From: Desulfovibrio oxyclinae DSM 11498
Lineage (GTDB): Bacteria > Desulfobacterota > Desulfovibrionia > Desulfovibrionales > Desulfovibrionaceae
DNA: 64,000 nt
Direction: 5' to 3'
Assembly (NCBI RefSeq): GCF_000375485.1
Contig: NZ_AQXE01000001.1
Span: 79,573-143,572, forward strand
Under the pieces are notes generated by a model, which had not been told where the DNA came from, made no database searches, and saw only the letters and a list, made by a program, of their open reading frames with translations. Positions 44,787-52,880 of the stretch are shown in pieces (positions within the stretch are counted from its first letter, which is position 1; every line of letters starts with the position of its first letter). A program made the translations under genes and the position numbers.

Positions 44787-45614
44787 ATGATAGTCAGATG
44801 CTGGGGAGCGAGGGGAGGCATTGCCGTATCCGGATCGAGATACACGCGCTTCGGCGGCGACACGTGCTGCATCGAGGTTCGCGACAGTGAAAACCGGATC
44901 GTGATCATTGACGCTGGTACCGGGTTGCGCCCTCTCGGAGACCGGATGCTCGAAGAGGGTATCCTCGAATGCGATCAGGTCTTCACCCATCTTCACTGGG
45001 ATCACCTTATGGGGCTGCCGTTTTTCCGGGTCCCCATCCGCGGCAGGGTGCGGGTCCACGGCGATCCCATCGAGATTCCGCTGCGTGAGTGCTTCAAGAC
45101 TGTCATGGCCCACCCGTTTTTCCCTGTTCCGTTCGAGGATCTTTTCTCCGGTATGGAATTCATTCCACGGGGCGACTCCTTCCGGCTGGGCAATCTTGAT
45201 GTGAAAACGGTGCCGCTGAGCCACCCCGGAGGGGGACTCGGCTACCGCTTTGAAGAGAGCGGCAAATCTTTTGTTTTTCTGACGGATAACGAGCTTTCCC
45301 ATGTGCACGGGCAGGGGCTCACGCCGCAAGGGTACGCCGATTTCGCCAAAGAGGCGGATCTGCTGGTCCATGACGCGGAATATCTTCCGTCGGAATATCC
45401 TTCTCATGTGGGGTGGGGGCACTCCCACTGGATGGACGCGGTGGACCTTGCCGAAGCGGCCGAAGTCAAGGCGCTTGGTCTGTTTCACCATGGTGCGGGC
45501 AGAAAAGACGTGGAAGTGGCGGCAATAGTGGATTCGTGTCGGGAGGAACTGAAGCGCCGGGGGGCGGATATCGAGTGTTTCGCCATGGCGAGCGAGCACG
45601 TGGTGCGCCTTTAG
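44787..45614 (+). CDS. MBL-fold metallo-hydrolase
   Basis: A 275-residue metallo-beta-lactamase-fold protein related to the PhnP/cyclic-phosphodiesterase branch. IVRCWGARGGIAVSG and YTRFGGDTCCIEV open the fold, the metal motif is THLHWDH (HxHxDH), and later ligands are in LSHPGGGLGYRFE, LTDNE, LVHDAEY and FHHGAG. Close relatives act as cyclic-nucleotide or phosphonate phosphodiesterases; the substrate is unknown. GGAGG precedes the ATG. It sits between HDOD and receiver genes, so a signalling nucleotide is a plausible substrate (inference). Confidence 0.88.
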   Translation: MIVRCWGARGGIAVSGSRYTRFGGDTCCIEVRDSENRIVIIDAGTGLRPLGDRMLEEGILECDQVFTHLHWDHLMGLPFFRVPIRGRVRVHGDPIEIPLRECFKTVMAHPFFPVPFEDLFSGMEFIPRGDSFRLGNLDVKTVPLSHPGGGLGYRFEESGKSFVFLTDNELSHVHGQGLTPQGYADFAKEADLLVHDAEYLPSEYPSHVGWGHSHWMDAVDLAEAAEVKALGLFHHGAGRKDVEVAAIVDSCREELKRRGADIECFAMASEHVVRL

Positions 45615-45693
45615 GCCGCTTGCTTTTGACCCGGAAACGTGCAAATGTTCCCGGGTTGTTGGTAACCATTGCTTTGTTTTTCGGAGGGATTGC

Positions 45694-46092
45694 ATGAAAG
45701 CCCTGATCGTGGACGACGATTTCTACAGCAGGAACATGATTCACGAAATACTGAGGCCCTACGCCTCTTGCGAAATCGCCGTGAATGGCGAGGAGGCCAT
45801 CGAGGCCTTCCGGGCAGCGCTCGAAAGAGGCGATCCTTACGGAATCGTCTGTCTCGACCTTCTCATGCCCGAACTCGACGGGCAGGAAGCCCTCAAGGAA
45901 ATACGCTCCATCGAAAAGGAGCACAAAGTCCATCCGCAGGCCGAGGCCAAGGTCATCGTCACTACAATGCTGGACGACAACAAGGAAACCCATGACGCCT
46001 TTTTTCTCGGAGGCGCGACGTCCTATCTGGTCAAGCCCATCGACGAGGAAAAGCTTCTGGGCGAATTGCGGAGTCTCGGCGTTCTCGACTGA
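45694..46092 (+). CDS. Single-domain response regulator
   Basis: A 132-residue CheY-like receiver: acidic triad VDDDF (7-9), phospho-acceptor Asp55 (CLDLLMPELDG), switch Thr in VTTML, and Lys in YLVKPID. It has a longer alpha3/beta4 loop (KEHKVHPQAEAKVIV) than CheY, as found in receivers tied to histidine phosphotransfer proteins. There is no output domain. CGGAGGG lies before the ATG. It is the last gene of the HDOD-MBL-receiver group. Confidence 0.9.
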   Translation: MKALIVDDDFYSRNMIHEILRPYASCEIAVNGEEAIEAFRAALERGDPYGIVCLDLLMPELDGQEALKEIRSIEKEHKVHPQAEAKVIVTTMLDDNKETHDAFFLGGATSYLVKPIDEEKLLGELRSLGVLD

Positions 46093-46125
46093 TCGCGGAC
46101 GGTTTCGAGCGTCCCTTTTTTCGGA

Positions 46126-46149
46126 CGGCCACGGCAACGAACGTGGCCG
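46126..46149 (+). terminator. Hairpin after the receiver gene
   Basis: An 8-bp stem CGGCCACG (46126-46133) with 46142-46149, preceded rather than followed by a T-run (CCCTTTTTTC). If it terminates, it does so imperfectly. Confidence 0.35.
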
Positions 46150-46245
46150 CCTTGCGTTGTGTGACGCTGCCCGGAAACCTCCGGGCCATGACCGCCTCTG
46201 CCTCACTTGATCCCACCCCGCAGGGTAGAGTGCGGGATAATTCAT

Positions 46246-47349
46246 ATGAGTCAAATACTTGGAATAAAATTTAGCGATTACGGACAGGTTTACAACTTTT
46301 CGTCCGGTCCGTACGTCGTTCGCGAGGGCCAGCGGGTCATCGTGAAGACCGACCAGGGCATGGGGCTGGGCGACGTGGTTCAGGTCCGTCAGGCTCCGCC
46401 GGACGGCGAAATGGATGAAGACATCAAGCCTATATATCGCCTCGCCAACGAAGAGGACGAAAAGACGCAGGAAGAAAACGACCAGCTTTCCAAGGATGCC
46501 TACAGGTTCTGCCGCAAGTGCATCAGCAGCAGAAAGCTGGACATGAAGCTTGTCGAGGTCGAGGTGTTCTTCGACCGCTCCAAGATGATCTTCTATTTCA
46601 CTGCTCCGGGCCGTATTGATTTTCGTGAACTCATCAAGGATCTGGTGCGCGAATACCGCACCCGCATCGAACTGCGACAGATCGGCGTGCGACACGAAAC
46701 GCAGATGCTCGGCGCCGTGGGCAACTGCGGGCAGCTCTGCTGCTGCAGGCGCTTTCTGCGCAAGTTCGCTCCGGTGACCATCAAGATGGCCAAGGAGCAG
46801 AACCTTTTCCTCAACCCCACCAAGATCTCAGGCATTTGCGGCCGCCTCATGTGCTGCCTGAGCTACGAGCAGGAAGGGTATGAGGAGTTCAACCGCGAAT
46901 CTCCCAAGGTGGGCAAACGGTATCCTACTGCCTACGGGCAGGCCAAGGTTCTGCGCTCCAACTTCTTCAAGAAGAGCCTGACGCTGCTGCTTGAAGGAAA
47001 CGAGGAACGGGAGATCCCTCTTGACGAGTGGAAGGAAATCGTCAACAAGGCCGAAGGCACTGTAGAAGCCCCGCGGCAGCAGGAAAAATCCGGTCCTGGA
47101 CAGGAGCAGCAGCCGCGAAAGAGCCCGCCCCAGCGTACCGAACCCGGTGCGTCCGACGAGGACAAGGAAGGGCAGGACAGCCGTCGCAGGCCGCCTCGCC
47201 GCAAGCCTCGCGGTGGCAAGCCCGGCGGACGCCCGCCCAAGGGCGGTTCCGAAGACCGTGAAGGCGGAGCCAAGAAATCCCGTCCGCCCAGACGCCGCCC
47301 CAAGCGCAAAAAAGGCAAGCGGCCTCCTCGTCAGAAGAAAGAGGAATAA
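46246..47349 (+). CDS. PSP1/RicT-family protein with basic tail
   Basis: A 367-residue protein. The PSP1 domain (about 45-275) has the conserved Cys cluster GNCGQLCCCRRFLRKF and GICGRLMCCLSYE that in Bacillus RicT helps hold an Fe-S cluster in the Y-complex, which controls RNase Y. The last 95 residues are a low-complexity Arg/Lys/Pro/Gly tail (for example RRRPPRRKPRGGKPGG) that could bind RNA. The start at 46246 follows the PSP1 family N terminus, but its ribosome site is weak. It is next to metG, a common pairing. Confidence 0.88.
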   Translation: MSQILGIKFSDYGQVYNFSSGPYVVREGQRVIVKTDQGMGLGDVVQVRQAPPDGEMDEDIKPIYRLANEEDEKTQEENDQLSKDAYRFCRKCISSRKLDMKLVEVEVFFDRSKMIFYFTAPGRIDFRELIKDLVREYRTRIELRQIGVRHETQMLGAVGNCGQLCCCRRFLRKFAPVTIKMAKEQNLFLNPTKISGICGRLMCCLSYEQEGYEEFNRESPKVGKRYPTAYGQAKVLRSNFFKKSLTLLLEGNEEREIPLDEWKEIVNKAEGTVEAPRQQEKSGPGQEQQPRKSPPQRTEPGASDEDKEGQDSRRRPPRRKPRGGKPGGRPPKGGSEDREGGAKKSRPPRRRPKRKKGKRPPRQKKEE

Positions 47350-47387
47350 CCCCGATCATGCATCACTTCGCTACAGGAGCGACTGGT

Positions 47388-49340
47388 TTGGAACGTTTTT
47401 ATATTACGACCCCCATTTATTACGTCAATGCGCGCCCGCATCTGGGGCACGCGTATACGACGATCGTGGCCGACGCACTCGCCCGCTTCAACAAGCTGAT
47501 GGCGAAAGAGACCTTCTTTCTGACCGGCACGGACGAGCACGGCGACAAGATCGTGCAGGCCGCGGAAAAGAACGGCATGTCCCCTCAGGAATACGTGGAC
47601 GGCATCTCCGCCGAGTTTCAGGCCCTGTGGCCCGACCTCATGTGCGAGAACGACGACTACATCCGCACCACGCAGGATCGCCACGTTCGCACCGTACAGG
47701 ACATTCTGCAGAAGGTGTATGACTCCGGGGACATCTACTTCGGTGAATACGGCGGCCACTACTGCTACGGCTGTGAGCGTTTTTACACGGAGAAGGAACT
47801 GGAGGACGGCAAATGCCCCGACCACCAGACCGTTCCCGAATACATTTCCGAGAAAAACTACTTCTTCAAGATGTCCAAGTATCAGGACTGGCTGAAGGAG
47901 CACATCCAGAAAAATCCCGATTTCATCCGTCCCGAGCGGTACCGCAACGAGGTCCTCAGCCTGTTGGATTCCGGCGCGCTCGAAGACCTGTGCATCTCTC
48001 GCCCCAAGTCGCGTCTGACGTGGGGAATCGAGCTGCCGTTCGACAAGGACTACGTGACCTACGTCTGGTTTGACGCGCTCATCAACTACCTGACCGCGCT
48101 CAACTATCCCGACGGCGAGCTTTACAAGGACTTCTGGCCCGCAGCCAACCACCTCGTGGCCAAGGACATTCTCAAGCCGCACGCCATCTTCTGGCCCACC
48201 ATGCTCAAGGCGGCCGGCATCGAGCCGTATCAGCACCTCAATGTGCACGGCTACTGGCTGGTCAAGGACACCAAGATGTCCAAATCGCTTGGCAACGTCA
48301 TTGAGCCGCTCAAGCTCAAGGATACATACGGTCTCAATGCCTTCCGCTATTTCCTGCTTCGGGAGATGTCCTTCGGGCAGGATGCGTCCTTCTCCGAGGA
48401 GGCGCTGGTGGGCAGGCTCAACGCCGACCTTGCCAACGACCTCGGCAACCTGTTCAACCGCACGCTCTCCATGACCCACAAGTATTTCGAGGGCAAAGTG
48501 CCTTCCCCGGTGGACGAGGAGATCGAGGACGCGGAGATCAAGCAGATCGGTCGCGAGGCCATGAAGACGTATCAGGCCATGTTCTCCGAATTCAAGTTCT
48601 CCCGCGCATTGGAAGGACTCTGGGAGCTGGTCCGCGGTCTGAACAAGTACATCGACATCACTGCACCGTGGACGCTCAAGAAAAACGGCGAGATGGAACG
48701 TCTTGCCACGGTCATTTACGTGCTGCTTGAGAACATGCGCAAGATTGCCGTTCATCTGTGGCCGGTCATGCCCGAGGCTTCCGAGAACATGCTCCAGCAG
48801 CTGGGCATCTGCTTCGACCCGCGCAAGGTCGACCTTGCCAAGGAAGTGGACGTCTGGGGACTGTTGGAATCCGACGTTGAGATTGCCAAGACCTCCAATT
48901 TGTTCCCCAGGGTCGAGCTGCCGGAACCCGAGCCTTCCAACTCCATGGAATCCGCCAAGGAGAAGAAGTCCGCCAAAGCCAAGAAAAACGCGCCCAAACA
49001 GCAGGAAGGCAACGGCTTCATCGAGTTCGAGGATTTCCAGAAGCTGGACCTGCGCGTGGGCACCGTGACCGGTGTGGAAGTCCATCCCGACGCCGACCGG
49101 CTGCTGCTGGTTCAGGTGGATATGGGCGAAGACGAGCCGAGGCAGGTCGTGGCCGGACTGGCTGATTTTTTTGCCCCTGATGACCTCAATGGCAAACAGG
49201 TGGTCGTGGTCGCCAACTTGAAGCCCCGGAAACTGCGCAAACAACTCTCTCAGGGCATGATACTGGCCGTAAAGACTGAGGAAGGAATGCAGCTTCTCAC
49301 GCCCATGGATGAAGTGGTGCCAGGAAGCAAGGTCAGCTAA
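47388..49340 (+). CDS. metG: Methionyl-tRNA synthetase
   Basis: A 650-residue class I synthetase. ERFYITTPIYYVNARPHLGHAYTT carries HLGH (HIGH motif). CYGCERFYTEKELEDGKCPDH is a zinc knuckle that keeps part of its Cys set, and KDTKMSKSLGNVI is the KMSKS loop. The C-terminal tRNA-binding (Trbp111-like) domain (about 550-650, KLDLRVGTVTGVEVHPDADRLL) follows a Lys-rich linker. I chose TTG at 47388, because AGGAG lies eight bases upstream and the protein then begins at the family N terminus. An ATG at 47358 would add ten residues. Confidence 0.95.
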   Translation: MERFYITTPIYYVNARPHLGHAYTTIVADALARFNKLMAKETFFLTGTDEHGDKIVQAAEKNGMSPQEYVDGISAEFQALWPDLMCENDDYIRTTQDRHVRTVQDILQKVYDSGDIYFGEYGGHYCYGCERFYTEKELEDGKCPDHQTVPEYISEKNYFFKMSKYQDWLKEHIQKNPDFIRPERYRNEVLSLLDSGALEDLCISRPKSRLTWGIELPFDKDYVTYVWFDALINYLTALNYPDGELYKDFWPAANHLVAKDILKPHAIFWPTMLKAAGIEPYQHLNVHGYWLVKDTKMSKSLGNVIEPLKLKDTYGLNAFRYFLLREMSFGQDASFSEEALVGRLNADLANDLGNLFNRTLSMTHKYFEGKVPSPVDEEIEDAEIKQIGREAMKTYQAMFSEFKFSRALEGLWELVRGLNKYIDITAPWTLKKNGEMERLATVIYVLLENMRKIAVHLWPVMPEASENMLQQLGICFDPRKVDLAKEVDVWGLLESDVEIAKTSNLFPRVELPEPEPSNSMESAKEKKSAKAKKNAPKQQEGNGFIEFEDFQKLDLRVGTVTGVEVHPDADRLLLVQVDMGEDEPRQVVAGLADFFAPDDLNGKQVVVVANLKPRKLRKQLSQGMILAVKTEEGMQLLTPMDEVVPGSKVS

Positions 49341-49350
49341 AAGCAATTTG

Positions 49351-49378
49351 AAAGCCCCGGTCTGCCGGGGCTTTTTTA
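49351..49378 (+). terminator. Rho-independent terminator after metG
   Basis: A 10-bp stem AAAGCCCCGG (49351-49360) with loop TCTG and complement (49365-49374), followed by TTT. The stop codon of the convergent membrane-protein gene lies within the T-run (49376-49378). Confidence 0.92.
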
Positions 49379-49840
49379 TTCCTGCCTGACGCTTTGTCTG
49401 GTTTCGCTGCTGCCTGTCCGGCTGGCTGGAGCACGGTGCATGAGCTGAATGATGGGGGTGACGAATTCGTCCGGGAATGCGCCGGAGAGTGAGCCGAAAA
49501 AGCTGCCTGCTACGGCTCCGACCAACAGGTTTGCCCCGTCAGGGCTTCCCGCTACCTGAATGACGGTTCCGGCGATGGTACCCGCAAGCCCGCCCAGTAT
49601 CATGGCATCGTTGTTGACGCCCCGGTATGGCTTCATGCCCCTGATAACCCTGAAGAAGTCTTTGATGAGAAATCCACACAGCCCGCCCACAAAAGCCGAG
49701 CTGATGGTCAGTATGGCACCCGGAAAGAGGTAGTGCAGGGCAAACCCCTTGGACATGGTCCCCTCCATGAGGCCGGCCAATGCGCCGATGCCCATTATGG
49801 AGTAGAAACCCTTTTCCTTGAGATCCATGTATAATCGCAT
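49376..49840 (-). CDS. Unknown Gly/Ala-rich membrane protein
   Basis: A 154-residue protein I do not recognise. Four hydrophobic Gly/Ala-rich segments are visible (IMGIGALAGLMEGTMS, LFPGAILTISSAFVGGLCGFLI, AMILGGLAGTIAGTVIQVAG, LLVGAVAGSFFGSLSG). This looks like a glycine-zipper type membrane protein. The C-terminal 25 residues are polar (HRAPASRTGSSETRQSVRQE). CCGGAGG precedes the ATG at 49840. It stands alone, convergent with metG and divergent from the porin gene. Confidence 0.8.
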   Translation of the reverse strand: MRLYMDLKEKGFYSIMGIGALAGLMEGTMSKGFALHYLFPGAILTISSAFVGGLCGFLIKDFFRVIRGMKPYRGVNNDAMILGGLAGTIAGTVIQVAGSPDGANLLVGAVAGSFFGSLSGAFPDEFVTPIIQLMHRAPASRTGSSETRQSVRQE

Positions 49841-49904
49841 TCGAGCCTCCGGAACGTTTTTCCTTCCCCAAATGAGCTTGCCAGAATCATGCCGCTGGAG
49901 GCAT

Positions 49905-49974
49905 GTAAACGATCAATTAAAACAGCTGTTTAGCTGAAACTTTTGTTTACAAAAAAAGACAAACTGGTTACAAG
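49905..49974. promoter_or_regulatory. AT-rich palindromic region upstream of the FadL-like gene
   Basis: In the 249-bp gap between two divergent genes lies a perfect 12-bp palindrome AAACAGCTGTTT (49920-49931), flanked by GTAAAC (near 49905) and GTTTAC (near 49949). It could be an operator for either gene. TTTACA followed 16 bp later by TTACAA is a weak promoter candidate for the porin gene. Confidence 0.3.
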
Positions 49975-50089
49975 CTGCTTGACTTTGTCCGGAAAATGGA
50001 ACTCGCGCCGCGCGCTGGTGTCTCCAATAGGCTTTGGGCGCGGCTTTTTCATGCAATACTTATACGTCAAGCAGAAGAGGGGAGGAAGT

Positions 50090-51289
50090 ATGAAGTGCAG
50101 TAATGCTTGCCGGGCGGTGCTGCTGGCGGCGGTTCTCGTCGTCGGGTTTGCGGCGCAGGGCTTTGCGGCCGGTTTCGCGCTCTATGAATGGAGTAACCGC
50201 GGTAACGGTATGGCGGGCGCCATGACGGCCCTGGCGGACGATCCTTCGGCCATCGCCTACAACCCGGCCGGTATCACCCAACTCGAAGGCACCCACGCAA
50301 TGGTCGGCTCCAGCTTCGTTGCCCCCAGCGCGGAAGTGAACATGGGCGGTGAGACCTACAAGACCAAGAACAAGGTCTACACCATCCCGCACGCTTACTT
50401 CACCCAGCAGATCAACGATCAGCTCTGGGTCGGCATCGGCGAGTACTCCCGCTTCGGCGTCGGAACCAACTACGATCACGACTGGGCAGGCGCCAACAAC
50501 GTCTACAAGGCAGTGATGAAGAGCTTTTCCATCGCGCCCGTCATGGCCGTGAAGGTTACCGACAACTGGTCCGTCGCAGGCGGTATGGACTTCATGCGCG
50601 CCGCCTTCGAGCAGAAGAAGATGAACGCCGTTCTGGGCGACGTCCACATCAAGGCCGAAGGCTGGACCGTGGGCTGGAACCTTTCCACCCGTTATGAGTT
50701 CAACGACCAGTGGAGCGTCGGTCTGGTGTATCGCGGCGAGCAGAAAATGGTCGGACGCGGGACCCAGTCCAACTCCAACGGAGTTCCCTATGGTTCTCTG
50801 ACCACCATGGTCGCTAACCTTCCCTCCAGCATCACCGCCGGAATCGCCTACAAGCCCACCGAAGACCTGCGGTTCGATTTCGACGTTATCCGCACTCACT
50901 GGTCCTCTTACGACAGCATCGAATATAATTACGACGGCGGTACCGACTCCGTCACCTCGGTCAAAAACTACAACGATGCCATGCGTTACGCTCTCGGCGT
51001 CGAGTATGACCTGACCGATGCCCATGTCCTGCGCGCCGGTTTCGTTTACGACGAAAGCCCCATCGAGGAAGGCCGCGAGGACTTCATGCTCCCCACCAGC
51101 GACCGCTACATCTATTCGCTGGGCTACGGATACAAGCACGGTGACTGGACGGTTGACTTCTCCGGCATGTACGTCCGCAACGAAGGCCGCGTCATCGAAG
51201 CGCGCCCTGCGGAAGGCATTCCCGATACCGCCCACATCCACAACAGCAAGGCCCTCGTGGGCGGCATGTCCATCGGCTACTCTTTCTAG
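50090..51289 (+). CDS. FadL/OmpP1-family outer-membrane transport protein
   Basis: A 399-residue outer-membrane beta-barrel of the long-chain fatty acid/aromatic transporter family. The signal peptide (about 1-27, ending AAQGFAA) is followed by GFALYEWSNRGNGMAGAMTALADDPSAIAYNPAG, with the hatch-domain NPA motif. Then come alternating strands and a C-terminal Phe (MSIGYSF), as needed by the Bam machinery. GGAGGA precedes the ATG at 50090; the open frame continues upstream through non-coding DNA. It is a single-gene unit ended by a terminator. The substrate is unknown, likely hydrophobic. Confidence 0.93.
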   Translation: MKCSNACRAVLLAAVLVVGFAAQGFAAGFALYEWSNRGNGMAGAMTALADDPSAIAYNPAGITQLEGTHAMVGSSFVAPSAEVNMGGETYKTKNKVYTIPHAYFTQQINDQLWVGIGEYSRFGVGTNYDHDWAGANNVYKAVMKSFSIAPVMAVKVTDNWSVAGGMDFMRAAFEQKKMNAVLGDVHIKAEGWTVGWNLSTRYEFNDQWSVGLVYRGEQKMVGRGTQSNSNGVPYGSLTTMVANLPSSITAGIAYKPTEDLRFDFDVIRTHWSSYDSIEYNYDGGTDSVTSVKNYNDAMRYALGVEYDLTDAHVLRAGFVYDESPIEEGREDFMLPTSDRYIYSLGYGYKHGDWTVDFSGMYVRNEGRVIEARPAEGIPDTAHIHNSKALVGGMSIGYSF

Positions 51290-51316
51290 TCGGTCGTTCA
51301 AAAAAAGATCGCTTTC

Positions 51317-51352
51317 AGGCGGGAATCCTCCTTGGAGGGTTCCCGCCTTCTT
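51317..51352 (+). terminator. Terminator after the FadL-like gene
   Basis: A 14-bp stem with one wobble pair (GGCGGGAATCCTCC pairing with GGAGGGTTCCCGCC, loop TT), followed by TTCTTTGTT. Good intrinsic terminator. Confidence 0.8.
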
Positions 51353-51396
51353 TGTTGTTGACATCCGGCTGCGCCTCGGCTTTCACTGCCCGGGTC

Positions 51397-52119
51397 ATGA
51401 TAAAATTGGATACACTCAGCCATACCTACCCGGGCGGCGTTCATGCGCTTCGCGGGCTTTCTTTCGATGTCCCGGCAGGAGCTCTCGCCTGTATCGCCGG
51501 AGTCAACGGATGCGGCAAATCTACGGCCCTGACCGCGATTGCCGGAATCGTTCCGACTGACGAAGGGGACATCTTCGTGAACGGAACCGTGACGGAACCC
51601 GAGGAACGTCGCCGCGCCTGCCGCCTTCTTATGCAGAATCCGGACATGCAACTCATAGGCGCAACGGTGGAAGAAGATCTCATGCTGGTGCGAGGCGAGT
51701 CCGAGCGGGGGGCCGCCTGGAAACTCTTGCATTCCCTAGGGTTTGACGCAGCCCCCGACCGCCCTGTGCATACGCTCTCATGGGGCATGAAGCGCAAACT
51801 CTGTCTGGCATCCGCGCTGATGGACGCCCCTGATGCGCTGCTTCTGGACGAACCTTTCAGCGGTCTTGATTACCCGGGCATTGTGGAAATGCGCAGGCTG
51901 CTCTCCAAGAATCGGGATAATGGACTCACCCAGATCGTCGCGGCTCATGACCTTGAGTGCGTGGCGGATATCGCGGACATCTTTGTGCTCGTTTCCGAGG
52001 GGCGGACCGTCGTCTCAGGGAGTGCGGAAGAGGTGTTCGACCGTTTGATCGAGCATGGCGTTCGCCCTCCGTGTTCGTGGCGCAGCGACCGTGTGTTGGA
52101 GCCGTGGGAGTCCCGATGA
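51397..52119 (+). CDS. ECF-type ABC transporter ATPase
   Basis: A 240-residue CbiO/EcfA/BioM-like ATPase. Walker A is GVNGCGKST, the Q-loop LLMQNPDMQLIG is typical of ECF ATPases, Walker B is ALLLDEPF followed by SGLD, and the switch His is in AAHDLE. The signature loop reads LSWGMKRKL instead of LSGGQ/LSGGM. The Gly-to-Trp change next to the ATP gamma-phosphate is unusual. It is followed by a T-component in ATGA overlap. The start has no clear ribosome site. Confidence 0.9.
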   Translation: MIKLDTLSHTYPGGVHALRGLSFDVPAGALACIAGVNGCGKSTALTAIAGIVPTDEGDIFVNGTVTEPEERRRACRLLMQNPDMQLIGATVEEDLMLVRGESERGAAWKLLHSLGFDAAPDRPVHTLSWGMKRKLCLASALMDAPDALLLDEPFSGLDYPGIVEMRRLLSKNRDNGLTQIVAAHDLECVADIADIFVLVSEGRTVVSGSAEEVFDRLIEHGVRPPCSWRSDRVLEPWESR

Positions 52120-52820
52120 CCGACCGTTTTGCCGCAGCCGTGCGCGGGCTCGACCCGCGTCTTTGTGTGGGTTTGTCACTGTTTCTGGGGGTGAGCCTCT
52201 GGAAAATGCCGGTGGCGGCTGTTGGTGCCGCCGGGGCTTTTCTTCTGCTGCTGACGCTGCTGCTCGGGCGCGGGGTGGAAGGCGGTACTGGCGCAAGACC
52301 GCTGTTGTTCTTCGTGCTCATCTGGAGTGGGGTTCGGTTCGGGCTGGCGCTGTGGGACGGCATCCCGATGCAGGAGGCGCTCACGCTTTCGGGAGAGATA
52401 GCCCTGAGGCTCGCGGCGCTCTTGTTGTTGGGGCTGACCTTGTCTCTGGCAGTTTCGGCCAGACGCATCGGTCTGGCACTAAGTTGGGCGCTGAGGCCGT
52501 TCATGGGACGCGACGCGTGGCAGGGGGCGCTGGCCTTTGCCCTCATGGTGCATATGATTCCGGAAACCAGACGCAATCTGCGAGAACTCAGGAGAGGGCT
52601 GTCGTTGCGACAAGGGAGGTTTTCTTTGCAGCAGCGACTGACACTGGTCCCTCTGGCGCTTATCCGGGTGATGGCACGTTCTGCCTGGACCCGTGCCGTG
52701 GCCGTGGCTTCGCGCAGATTGGACGGCCCCGAAGCGTGGACTGGCGGCCTGCACTGGCGGCTTGTCGATTCGGCGGTGGGTTTGGCCGCAGCCATGATTC
52801 TTCTGCCCGCAATTCTGTGA
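52116..52820 (+). CDS. ECF transporter T-component
   Basis: A 234-residue EcfT/CbiQ/BioN-like coupling protein with about five to six hydrophobic helices and long cytoplasmic helices carrying SARRIG near 110 and ASRRLDG near 200, the Arg-containing motifs that contact the ATPase. It overlaps the ATPase stop (ATGA at 52116). No S-component (substrate-binding membrane protein) is adjacent. The vitamin or metal imported is unknown; biotin, as in BioMN, is one option. Confidence 0.82.
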   Translation: MTDRFAAAVRGLDPRLCVGLSLFLGVSLWKMPVAAVGAAGAFLLLLTLLLGRGVEGGTGARPLLFFVLIWSGVRFGLALWDGIPMQEALTLSGEIALRLAALLLLGLTLSLAVSARRIGLALSWALRPFMGRDAWQGALAFALMVHMIPETRRNLRELRRGLSLRQGRFSLQQRLTLVPLALIRVMARSAWTRAVAVASRRLDGPEAWTGGLHWRLVDSAVGLAAAMILLPAIL

Positions 52821-52880
52821 TTCCGTTGTCACGAACGCCTATCCGTGGCATATAATGGAAAACTTCTCCGGAGGATTTCC

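Noticed and set aside
45625-45660. GACCCGG/CCGGGTT inverted repeat after the MBL gene as a terminator
   Set aside because: The stem is interrupted and no T-run follows; read-through into the receiver gene is more likely.
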